A stretch of DNA of 10,580 nt from Candidatus Woesearchaeota archaeon (GTDB lineage: Archaea; Nanobdellota; Nanobdellia; SCGC-AAA011-G17; JACPNG01): contig JAGVXQ010000005.1 of assembly GCA_018303705.1 (NCBI GenBank), positions 1 through 10,580 of the forward strand. Reading direction: 5' to 3'. Shown piece by piece: positions 1-6,876 of this stretch; within the stretch, counting starts at the first letter, position 1; every line of letters begins with the position of its first letter. A program made the position numbers and the translations under genes. Under the pieces are notes generated by a model. That model was not told the DNA's origin and did no database searches. It worked only from the letters and a program-made list of their open reading frames with translations.

Positions 1-318
1 ATGAAGCTCTTTCATTCCTGCCTTTTTCCTGTTCAAAGTGCCTGCTATATCCACTAACAAGGGATGTTCTCTTACGAGACCATCTAAATCTCTATAAATA
101 TTGGAACTGTATATTGTCATCATTGCATCTTCTGGTAAATCCCTTTCACTTCCAGGAACATCTTTGCTTCTTCTAAAAATTCTGTTTATTGTATTGTTTA
201 CAGTCCCTCTTGGTCTCCTTATTCCTTCGTATCTTAAAACCCCTGCATCCCCCCTAAGAAATACATTGATTGCCCATTCAATTCTTTTTTCTTCAAGATC
301 CGAATCAAAATGGTTCAT
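1..318 (-). CDS. Unrecognised protein, N-terminal part only (cut by left window edge)
   Basis: An open frame starts with ATG at 318 and runs without a stop to the left edge (106 codons), so the C-terminus lies outside the window. The protein begins MNHFDSDLEEKRIEWAINVF and is soluble-looking and highly charged. It has an arginine-rich stretch (EGIRRPRG, around residues 51-58) followed by NNTINRIFRRSKDV, and no signal peptide or membrane segment. I do not recognise a family. The start is supported by a TATA box centred 26.5 bases upstream with no ribosome binding site between, which is the arrangement of a leaderless archaeal transcript. The stop of the upstream 533-residue gene lies only 33 bases before this ATG on the same strand, so read-through from that gene is also possible. 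Confidence 0.7.
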   Translation of the reverse strand, partial: MNHFDSDLEEKRIEWAINVFLRGDAGVLRYEGIRRPRGTVNNTINRIFRRSKDVPGSERDLPEDAMMTIYSSNIYRDLDGLVREHPLLVDIAGTLNRKKAGMKELH

Positions 319-340
319 ATGCCTATTCTTGCAAAAATAA

Positions 341-348
341 TATTTATA
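341..348 (-). promoter_or_regulatory. TATA box of the left-edge gene
   Basis: On the minus strand this reads TATAAATA, centred 26.5 bases before the ATG at 318. That places the transcript start on or next to the start codon, so the mRNA would be leaderless. It sits in the 33-base gap just after the stop codon of the upstream gene. Confidence 0.55.
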
Positions 349-351
349 TGT

Positions 352-1953
352 CTACATTACTTCAATGTAGGTTGTGCCAACGGATGGCTGCATCTCAAAT
401 GGTTTATATCTGTATTTCTCTTCAACAGTTACTAGCTTTTGTTCTAGCTCTTCCCTGGTCTTGCCTGTTAGCAAATTAATAATTCTCTTCACAGGCACCC
501 ATTCAGGTTCTTGTACCTTCTTAATTATGGTTGTTTTGTCTCCCAATTTCACGGGCACTTCAGTAACACCTATCTTATCCCCTTCTTTTGCGCCCAATGC
601 TAAAGGGTCGAGCAACGTACTCCCATTATCTGAAATCGCACATCCATGGCCGCAAAAATCTCTGTCTCCCACTGAATCATAACCCTTTAAATTTCCATTT
701 CCATCCATAAGGTCATATTTCCAATAGGTATAAGGTGCTTTTTCTGTTGCATAAACAACATCGCCTTTTTGCTCTGTATTACCAACAATTTTTGTCTTTT
801 CATCATATTTCTTCTCGACTATTTTTTCTTCAGCATTTTCCATTGCTGGAACCTTCACTGAATTTTCCTTCACTGAATTTTTATTGTGTTTCTCTTCTGC
901 TCCAACACTTTCTGTTTTATTGTGTGTTGCTGCAACAATCTCTTCGATAACAGGTTTCCTGTATGCATTCATCTTCCCTTGTAAATAATTCCCGCCTATG
1001 CATTGTGATAACGCTGTTGCTGCTATAAAAACTGGAACCCCTACCTTATACAACAATCCCTTATTCTTTCCAGCAACATTCGCTGTAGCATATGATGGCT
1101 GTAAGCCTAGCCCCAAACTTCCACCCTTATCTAGATCATCGCCTAAGACTGCAGATGCTATTTTTTCTTTGGCAGAATCATACTTCTTGCGCAGCCATGA
1201 CGCAACTGAAGTTTTTTGCATTTTTCTTGTATTGAATTTCAAGTATCTTATTGCAAACAGTTTGTCATTTACTCTTTCCAGTGCTGCTGCCTTTCCCCCA
1301 TATATTTTGTGCAATCCCTTATGCACTTTTTCTAACGCCGAAGAATATTGTTCTGCATCTGCCTTAAGCTTTTCAATATCAATTTCCAATACCTTGCTTT
1401 CATAATCAAGGTTCTTTCTCAACCTCATCAATCTTTGTTTGTCCTCAGGTTCTTTTTCAACCAATTCTGTTAGCTTGCCTAAATTCCATATATTATACCC
1501 AAATTCTTGTTCTTTTCTTAATATTTGCGTTCTGTTGCCTTCCAACGCCCCATTATAGCATGATTCTAATTCTCTAAACCTGGATAGTACGTGTGTTTCT
1601 TTTTCAACATATGATGTTTTTACCCTCAAAAGCCTTCTCTCAATATTCTCTAGCTCTTCTACCAATGCAGAAAGTTCCTTCTTTTTCATCTTGTTCCTCT
1701 TCTGCAACCTGGAAGTTACTTGGAACTCATAGCTTAAATTGCCAGAATACCTTCCACCATAATCATTTATTCCGCTTAAAGAATAATCATTCAACAATGC
1801 CTTAAGCCCATTTTCTAAATGAGACCCCTTCATTGTACATTCTTGCTGCATTTCAGGGCCTTTCTTTCCACGATATCCATCAGGGATGCGTCTTTCTACA
1901 GAAACCCCTTTCAAAAATCCACTAGCATTAGGTCTATAGCTTAATGTTGCCAT
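352..1953 (-). CDS. Unknown 533-residue protein with coiled-coil region and one membrane segment
   Basis: I do not recognise a family. Residues 1-80 are polar, with many Gly, Ser and Tyr. Residues about 82-240 are rich in Glu, Lys, Leu and Arg with long uninterrupted helical stretches, consistent with coiled coil. Residues about 299-321 form the only hydrophobic segment (LLYKVGVPVFIAATALSQCIGG), a probable single membrane span. Residues 345-400 are a low-complexity Lys/Glu/Asn linker that includes a duplicated NSVKE unit. The tail (about 405-533) looks folded and includes CGHGC (C434, H436, C438), a possible metal or disulphide site. The layout suggests a membrane-anchored structural or surface-linked protein, but this is inference from composition. 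The start is an ATG with a TATA box centred about 30 bases upstream, giving a leader of only about 4 bases. The stop is TAG. The protein next to it at the left edge is also unrecognised. Confidence 0.8.
   Translation of the reverse strand: MATLSYRPNASGFLKGVSVERRIPDGYRGKKGPEMQQECTMKGSHLENGLKALLNDYSLSGINDYGGRYSGNLSYEFQVTSRLQKRNKMKKKELSALVEELENIERRLLRVKTSYVEKETHVLSRFRELESCYNGALEGNRTQILRKEQEFGYNIWNLGKLTELVEKEPEDKQRLMRLRKNLDYESKVLEIDIEKLKADAEQYSSALEKVHKGLHKIYGGKAAALERVNDKLFAIRYLKFNTRKMQKTSVASWLRKKYDSAKEKIASAVLGDDLDKGGSLGLGLQPSYATANVAGKNKGLLYKVGVPVFIAATALSQCIGGNYLQGKMNAYRKPVIEEIVAATHNKTESVGAEEKHNKNSVKENSVKVPAMENAEEKIVEKKYDEKTKIVGNTEQKGDVVYATEKAPYTYWKYDLMDGNGNLKGYDSVGDRDFCGHGCAISDNGSTLLDPLALGAKEGDKIGVTEVPVKLGDKTTIIKKVQEPEWVPVKRIINLLTGKTREELEQKLVTVEEKYRYKPFEMQPSVGTTYIEVM
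852..881. repeat. Perfect 15-base tandem duplication inside the 533-residue gene
   Basis: The 15-mer CCTTCACTGAATTTT occurs twice back to back (852-866 and 867-881) with no mismatch. It keeps the reading frame and encodes NSVKE twice in the Lys/Glu-rich linker after the predicted membrane segment. Identity at every base, including third positions, suggests a recent slippage or duplication event in a length-tolerant linker. Confidence 0.9.
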
Positions 1954-1979
1954 TTTAACCTACTTTAGCGTAGTTACAC

Positions 1980-1987
1980 TATTTAAA
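1980..1987 (-). promoter_or_regulatory. TATA box of the 533-residue gene
   Basis: The minus strand reads TTTAAATA within CTTTTTAAATAGTG. With the usual spacing the transcript would begin near 1957, leaving a leader of about 4 bases before the ATG at 1953. That is too short for a functional ribosome binding site, so initiation is probably leaderless-like. Confidence 0.5.
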
Positions 1988-2115
1988 AAGCTTTTGGTTG
2001 TCAATTATTTTTATAGCAAGTCCTATCCATCCAAGTTATTTTGTGCAAAAATCTCTTTTGATCTAATTAACCTTGTCTATATACTATAATTAAGGGTTAT
2101 TCTTCTCTTCCATTG

Positions 2116-2133
2116 TTGTCTCGCTTGTCTCGC
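2116..2133. repeat. Short 9-base tandem repeat in the divergent intergenic region
   Basis: TTGTCTCGC is repeated twice without a gap. It lies in the 274-base spacer (1954-2227) between the 533-residue gene and the TctA-family gene. Apart from the two promoters and this repeat I see no gene, RNA structure or other clear element in the spacer. The role of the repeat, if any, is unknown. Confidence 0.6.
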
Positions 2134-2197
2134 TATACAAAAAAAATCCAAAAGTCTCCATAATTATTGCAAAATTTTCGCTTTTAAGCTGGTTAAG

Positions 2198-2205
2198 TAT
2201 ATAAA
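2198..2205 (+). promoter_or_regulatory. TATA box of the TctA-family gene
   Basis: TATATAAA is centred 26.5 bases upstream of the ATG at 2228, so transcription would start at the A of the start codon. No ribosome binding site is present. This supports a leaderless mRNA and favours the ATG at 2228 over the in-frame TTG at 2219. Confidence 0.6.
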
Positions 2206-2227
2206 CAATTTAAAAATATTGCAACAA

Positions 2228-3418
2228 ATGATTCTCGAAATCCTATTTGCATCATTGTCAGGCATAATCATCGGAATTTTCACAGGCCTTATGCCAGGCA
2301 TACATATAAATTTGGTCTCGGTTGCCTTGCTTGCATTGTTGCCCTTGCTAAGAATCAACGCATTGTATTCATCAATTATTATAATCTCCATAGCTATAAC
2401 CCATATATTCATTGATTTCATACCAACAACCCTCTTAGGAACGCCCAACCCTGATAATTCGATGGCCTTGCTCCCATCACAGGAACTTCTGCTTAAAGGC
2501 AGGGGCCATGAAGCAATAACACTTTCGGTAATTGGCTGCCTTCTCGGCATCTTAATTATAGCAGCGCTCTCGCCTTTGCTTTTTATTTACACGAAACAGG
2601 CATATTCTTCAATAAGCAGATTCATTCCTTATATCCTAGCAATGTCAATGCTATTGCTTCTTATGAAAGAAAAAAACAAATTCTGGGCAGCTTTAATCAT
2701 AACATTGTCTTCCATCTTCGGAATCCAGTCTTTCAAACTCAATATAAAGGAAATACTCTTTCCAATGTTCTCTGGCTTGTTTGGCATAAGCTCGTTAATC
2801 ATGAGCATAATGCAAAAAACAGAAATTCCACATCAATATATTCATGAAATTGTTCTCAATAAGTTGGCTGTAATAAAAACAATGGTCAAAGGCTTGTTTG
2901 CATCACTACTTGTTGGCTTTCTTCCAGGGCTGGGCCCTGCTCAAGCATCAGTCATTGCAACTTCAATAGAAAAGGAAAATGATGGAAAATCGTATATTCT
3001 CATGATAGGTGCGATAAACTCCATAGCCATGGTCATTGCAGTAATAGCGCTGTTCACCATAATCAAGTCAAGGAATGGTGCAATAGCAGCGATCTCAAGA
3101 ATATTCAGCAATCTTAATCCAAATTATTTTATATTGTTCTTGGCAGCAATGCTTTTCACGGCAGGCATAACAGCAATATTTTCAATAATAATTTCAAAGG
3201 CATTAATCAATGTTATGCAAAAGTTAAACTACCCATTTCTCTCATGCACAGTAATCATGGTCATCTCAATTCTGGTCTTGTTAATCTCTGGTTTTTATGG
3301 TTTTGTAATCCTTATAATCGCAACCTCTATCGGATTGCTGCCCATATTAAAGAAAGTCAGCAGGAATCATCTAATGTCTTGTCTCGTTGTTCCTGTAATA
3401 TTATATTACCTAGCTTGA
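2228..3418 (+). CDS. TctA/DUF112-family membrane protein
   Basis: This 396-residue protein is almost entirely hydrophobic, with roughly ten membrane segments. It carries the glycine/proline signature of the TctA (DUF112) family twice: GIFTGLMPG at residues 16-24, and GFLPGLGP at 230-237. A third family-like stretch is LLGTPNPDNSMALLPSQELL (69-88), followed by GRGHEAI, which matches the region after the first signature in TctA permeases. TctA is the large permease subunit of tripartite tricarboxylate transporters in bacteria. Archaea often carry the family alone, as here, where no TctB-like small subunit or TctC-like binding protein is visible, so the substrate and mechanism are open. I chose the ATG at 2228; a TTG at 2219 would add three residues. 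The gene is convergent with polC and overlaps its last 9 bases. Family assignment is fairly sure; function is not. Confidence 0.85.
   Translation: MILEILFASLSGIIIGIFTGLMPGIHINLVSVALLALLPLLRINALYSSIIIISIAITHIFIDFIPTTLLGTPNPDNSMALLPSQELLLKGRGHEAITLSVIGCLLGILIIAALSPLLFIYTKQAYSSISRFIPYILAMSMLLLLMKEKNKFWAALIITLSSIFGIQSFKLNIKEILFPMFSGLFGISSLIMSIMQKTEIPHQYIHEIVLNKLAVIKTMVKGLFASLLVGFLPGLGPAQASVIATSIEKENDGKSYILMIGAINSIAMVIAVIALFTIIKSRNGAIAAISRIFSNLNPNYFILFLAAMLFTAGITAIFSIIISKALINVMQKLNYPFLSCTVIMVISILVLLISGFYGFVILIIATSIGLLPILKKVSRNHLMSCLVVPVILYYLA
3395..3409. repeat. 15-base AT-rich palindrome at the convergent gene ends
   Basis: GTAATAT and ATATTAC are perfect inverted repeats around a single T. The element lies inside the last codons of the TctA-family gene and immediately downstream of the polC stop codon. 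It could be an incidental result of AT-rich coding sequence or a weak element between two converging transcripts. It does not resemble a strong stem-loop terminator. Confidence 0.4.
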
Positions 3419-6400
3419 AAACCATTTTTTTAATCCTTCTTGTTTCTCTGCATCCCTTCCGAATATGCTTTCTATCCTCTTCTTGGTTATCTGCAGCACT
3501 TGGTTTAGGTAGGGTGGCAGTGTATACTTCTCAGCAAGGTCAAAGCTAGGCTCAAGGTACTTTACTATGCTTCCCTCTGCAATAGTAAACACCAATTTGC
3601 CGCTGCATTTCAAGCACCTTCCTGCAAGAGGTGGCCGCCTGTACTTTTCATTGCAGTCAATGCACCTAAACTGTTGTTGTGAAAACTTCCTTAAATTGCC
3701 TCTTATGTCCCTTATAAAATGCCTGTCAATCAATAACCTGGCCACATCATTTTCGTTTACTGCTCTTATCTTCTCTGCTAATTTCATTTGCCCCTCAACC
3801 TTTTCCATCATTGTTGGTATTGACTTGTAAGCGCTGCACCTTACTCCTTCATTTATGTTGTTTGTGTCTATTGTAAACCCTAATCCCTTATACTCTTTCT
3901 CTGTTCCAAGGTTATCCCCGAATTTTTCTATTTTCACGTCCCAGGGGTTTTTGTATTCCATGGCCGCTTCATAAAGTTCCAGGGGGTAATTCCAAACGAT
4001 GTCCATGTCAAATACCATGTTGTCAACCTCTTTTGGTATCAAAGTGGAAGTCAAAACCAATGGCGCATCCTGCGTAACTCCCCTTCGATTTGGCAAGAAC
4101 TTCCTTGAAAAGTTCAGCAGCGCATCCATAAGCAATATTACACAGGCCTCATCGCCATCCGCATCTCTCCTCATAATGCTGTGCATCAATGGATGTGCAA
4201 AAAATCCTTGTGTTTTTGAAAAACCAATTATTCTTCCAACTATCCCTGCAGAAGTATGGGGTGACATTGCAACAACATAATGCCCTATCAATTCATGTTT
4301 TGTTTTCAAATTGTAAAATGGCTTCTGCTTGTACATGCCAACAAGCAACTGGTCTATGAACCTGGAAACTCGAAACAAAACCTCATCACATCCCTCTTCA
4401 AGGCTCTCATCACAGCTAGGAAGTATTATGTCTTGGCATTTAATCTCCAATATCTGCTCATCATTTTCCAAGACCTTTCCATGTATGTCCTTCTCATACC
4501 CGAGGCCCTTTAATTTCTCTATGCTTGTCCCTATTTCTTTTGGCTTAAAGTGTGTTATTGCCATTTCTGTCATGTCATACCTTATTGTCCCATCCTTGTT
4601 GACATAAAGGTTGTTTTTGCTTCTCAATATCCCCTTGAGCAGGTGCTCAGGCAAGCTGTCTGCATTTGAAGTTCCCCTGACGCCCTTCACCATTTCATTG
4701 TATTCTGTTGCATCTATCATCTCCAAGGCCCTCTTGAAGTAATGTTTAATGTCTATCTCCTGCAATTTATGCCCGAAGGATTCATGCATGCTGCATTTCT
4801 CATCATGCGTGGCCTTGCAATGCATGCAATAATACCTCTTTCTTGTTTTTCCTGAGCAATTCTCACAAATGCTGTACACGCTTTCCTTGTTGCATTTGTC
4901 ACAGAACATCAATGGAAAATCAGCGGTTACCTTTCCCACCTTAAGGCATTCCTGCATGTTTCTCATCTTTCCGCCTTCTCTTCCAACAGGAAACAATACT
5001 TGCGGGCTTCCAGTAAGCTTCCTCATCTTCGCCTTCTCTGGCCTTCCCATTCTTGCCCCGATAAAGGTTCCAGACTTATCCCTTACCTTGACTCCAGCCA
5101 TCTTGTTTATTATCTTCAGCACATTCTTCTCTTCATCAAACTCAAATATGTCAAGGTGCCTGAAGTAGAAAGCAAAAGCCTTTGCATCTTCTCCTTCAAT
5201 GACAACATTCTCCTTTGCAACAACCTTGTGCGGTACCCCGAGCAATTCCAACACCCTCTTAGGATCAAGGTCTATGTCAACAGAAATCTTGTCATTCAAA
5301 AGTATTACTATCTTCCCTTCCATTACCTTGGCAGTCTTGTACCATTCAACCAGGCTCATGAACTGCTCGTAGTTTATGTCATTCCAATGGTATGTATACC
5401 TTGGATGCATTGGCACATCATATTGTATCGCAATCTTAATCATGTCATCAGCGCAAATTTTCTTGTAGGGGTTATTCACCATCTCCTTGACAAGCACATC
5501 ATCATTGATTATCTTCTTCAGCTCTTCAGAATACCACTCTTCATTATATCCGCAAGGCACTAGCTTATGGGCCCTGTTAAAAAAATCCCCATAATTTATC
5601 AAAATGTCTCCTAAAAACAATATCTCTTCCACATCATCCTTTATTTTCATTGCACAGTCCTTGTCTTCAACGAAAACAACATCACCATTCTTCAATTTCA
5701 CTATCGGCCCCTCTATCCTGTCACATGCGCTTATTATTGTAGATTTTCCAGGCCTCTCTGTCTTCAATTGCGTCCCTATTCCTATGTAATTATCCAATAT
5801 TGCCATTGTCGCAGGGCTTATTGCATCAGATGAAAACCCTGATGTTCTTGTTCTTCCATATCTCAATCTAAAGCCACCTACAGTCATTGGATAAGTAAGT
5901 ATGGGCCTTCCTGCAACTATGTCCCTAATGAAGTTGTAATCTGGAGTTAACTTAATGCTTTCATCCTTTACAGATCCAGCCGCCCTTAATCTTTTCTGCA
6001 ATTTCACAAAATCCTCAAGAAAATTCCAATGCCCCATTCCAAAATCATTGCCCCATGAGCTAAGCTGCTTCCAGAGCTTAGGAGCTTTAGAGCATAAGCA
6101 TTCTCCGATGACTAAACAGACACCATTCCTTATTCTGTTGGTATCTACCCTTTCTATGTTCTTGTAATTGCTTACTTCATAATCCTCGCTAGGATCTCCA
6201 TCTATTTGCACAGGCAATTTAGGGACTAAAAAGTTCAGCTCTTCCTCACTAGGCAGATACTGCAGATTCGTAACCTTCTCATGATAATCATACAGCTCAG
6301 TCACAGTCCTTTTAACTTCAATTTCATTGCAATCATACTCGCTTAGCCCCATTATGCATCTTATATAGTCTGCTATCAAAACAGAAACTGCTCCTGCAGT

Positions 6401-6859
6401 TCCCCCTGCGCTTCTTATCGGCCCAGAATAAAACAATGCAACATAATCCTTGCCATCCTTCCTCTTCCTGAATTTTAATTCAACAAAGCCCTCTATCGGG
6501 CTTGCCACAACTCCAACAGTTATGTAGGCTATGCCTATCCTTATTCCTATTTCCATTGCCTCCTTCTTGCTTGAAAACTTGCAAAAGTTTTCTTTGGCAA
6601 CCTCTTCAGCTATCTTTAATGCAACCCTCCAATCCTGCGCCCCATAAACCTTCTCAAGTTCGTCTATTCTCTCTATTATTCCGCTATCCTTAACCTGTGG
6701 GGCCATTATTGATATTATTCCTACAACCCTTTCAGCCATGTTCTTGGCCAAAGGTATTTCAACATCCTCAACAGGGTCAAATCCTGCCTTTCTTGCTTCG
6801 CTAGCTATTTTATACATCTCCCCTAACCTTGCATTTATCTCTTCAAAGTATTTTTTCAT
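3410..6859 (-). CDS. polC: DNA polymerase D large subunit DP2 (catalytic)
   Basis: DP2 is the polymerising subunit of PolD, a two-barrel polymerase related to cellular RNA polymerases. At 1149 residues it is full length and has no intein. The N-terminus (YFEEINARLGEMYKIASEAR, then DPVEDVEIPLA) fits the family start. The signature GARMGRPEKAKMRKL is at 591-605. A zinc-binding region spans 653-689 (C653, C656, C665, C668, then C678, C681, C689). The active-site loop RRDADGDEACVILLMD is at 897-912, with D901 and D903 as the expected metal-binding aspartates. A C-terminal zinc site uses C1066, C1069, C1082 and C1085. The protein ends in QEGLKKWF (1140-1147), a perfect PCNA-interacting PIP box. 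It is third in the orc1-polB-polC operon, 17 bases after polB, with no ribosome binding site but a U7 tract in the gap. The active site has DADGDE where Pyrococcus has NCDGDE. Stop is TAG. Confidence 0.97.
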   Translation of the reverse strand: MKKYFEEINARLGEMYKIASEARKAGFDPVEDVEIPLAKNMAERVVGIISIMAPQVKDSGIIERIDELEKVYGAQDWRVALKIAEEVAKENFCKFSSKKEAMEIGIRIGIAYITVGVVASPIEGFVELKFRKRKDGKDYVALFYSGPIRSAGGTAGAVSVLIADYIRCIMGLSEYDCNEIEVKRTVTELYDYHEKVTNLQYLPSEEELNFLVPKLPVQIDGDPSEDYEVSNYKNIERVDTNRIRNGVCLVIGECLCSKAPKLWKQLSSWGNDFGMGHWNFLEDFVKLQKRLRAAGSVKDESIKLTPDYNFIRDIVAGRPILTYPMTVGGFRLRYGRTRTSGFSSDAISPATMAILDNYIGIGTQLKTERPGKSTIISACDRIEGPIVKLKNGDVVFVEDKDCAMKIKDDVEEILFLGDILINYGDFFNRAHKLVPCGYNEEWYSEELKKIINDDVLVKEMVNNPYKKICADDMIKIAIQYDVPMHPRYTYHWNDINYEQFMSLVEWYKTAKVMEGKIVILLNDKISVDIDLDPKRVLELLGVPHKVVAKENVVIEGEDAKAFAFYFRHLDIFEFDEEKNVLKIINKMAGVKVRDKSGTFIGARMGRPEKAKMRKLTGSPQVLFPVGREGGKMRNMQECLKVGKVTADFPLMFCDKCNKESVYSICENCSGKTRKRYYCMHCKATHDEKCSMHESFGHKLQEIDIKHYFKRALEMIDATEYNEMVKGVRGTSNADSLPEHLLKGILRSKNNLYVNKDGTIRYDMTEMAITHFKPKEIGTSIEKLKGLGYEKDIHGKVLENDEQILEIKCQDIILPSCDESLEEGCDEVLFRVSRFIDQLLVGMYKQKPFYNLKTKHELIGHYVVAMSPHTSAGIVGRIIGFSKTQGFFAHPLMHSIMRRDADGDEACVILLMDALLNFSRKFLPNRRGVTQDAPLVLTSTLIPKEVDNMVFDMDIVWNYPLELYEAAMEYKNPWDVKIEKFGDNLGTEKEYKGLGFTIDTNNINEGVRCSAYKSIPTMMEKVEGQMKLAEKIRAVNENDVARLLIDRHFIRDIRGNLRKFSQQQFRCIDCNEKYRRPPLAGRCLKCSGKLVFTIAEGSIVKYLEPSFDLAEKYTLPPYLNQVLQITKKRIESIFGRDAEKQEGLKKWFSS
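3425..3431 (+). terminator. Possible oligo-U terminator of the TctA-family transcript
   Basis: A run of seven T begins six bases after the stop codon at 3418, followed by another T-rich stretch. Archaeal RNA polymerase terminates at oligo-U tracts without needing a hairpin. The tract lies antisense to the last codons of polC, where it encodes lysines, so coding constraint is an alternative explanation. Confidence 0.35.
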
Positions 6860-6864
6860 TTTTT

Positions 6865-6871
6865 AAAAAAA
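6865..6871 (-). promoter_or_regulatory. U7 tract in the polB-polC gap, just before the polC start
   Basis: The transcript of the 17-base gap reads as a U7 run followed by A residues leading into the polC ATG, with no purine-rich ribosome binding site. Oligo-U is an archaeal termination signal, so partial termination could lower polC relative to polB. Alternatively this is simply an AT-rich gap across which ribosomes re-initiate. The evidence is composition only. Confidence 0.25.
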
Positions 6872-6876
6872 CAAAT

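Noticed and set aside
1957..1975. Dyad AACCTACTTTAGCGTAGTT as an operator before the 533-residue gene
   Set aside because: Only four base pairs (CTAC/GTAG) match continuously; too weak to call.
2219..2227. TTG at 2219 as the start of the TctA-family gene
   Set aside because: The TATA box at 2198-2205 predicts a transcript starting at the ATG at 2228, which would leave the TTG outside the mRNA.
5000..5563. Long plus-strand open frame opposite polC
   Set aside because: It lies wholly antisense to conserved DP2 sequence, has no promoter or ribosome binding site, and shows no recognisable domain; other antisense frames in the window were rejected for the same reason.
3410..6859. Intein in DP2, a common insertion near the catalytic loop in archaea
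   Set aside because: The protein is 1149 residues and continuous across the DGD loop, with no splicing-domain motifs.
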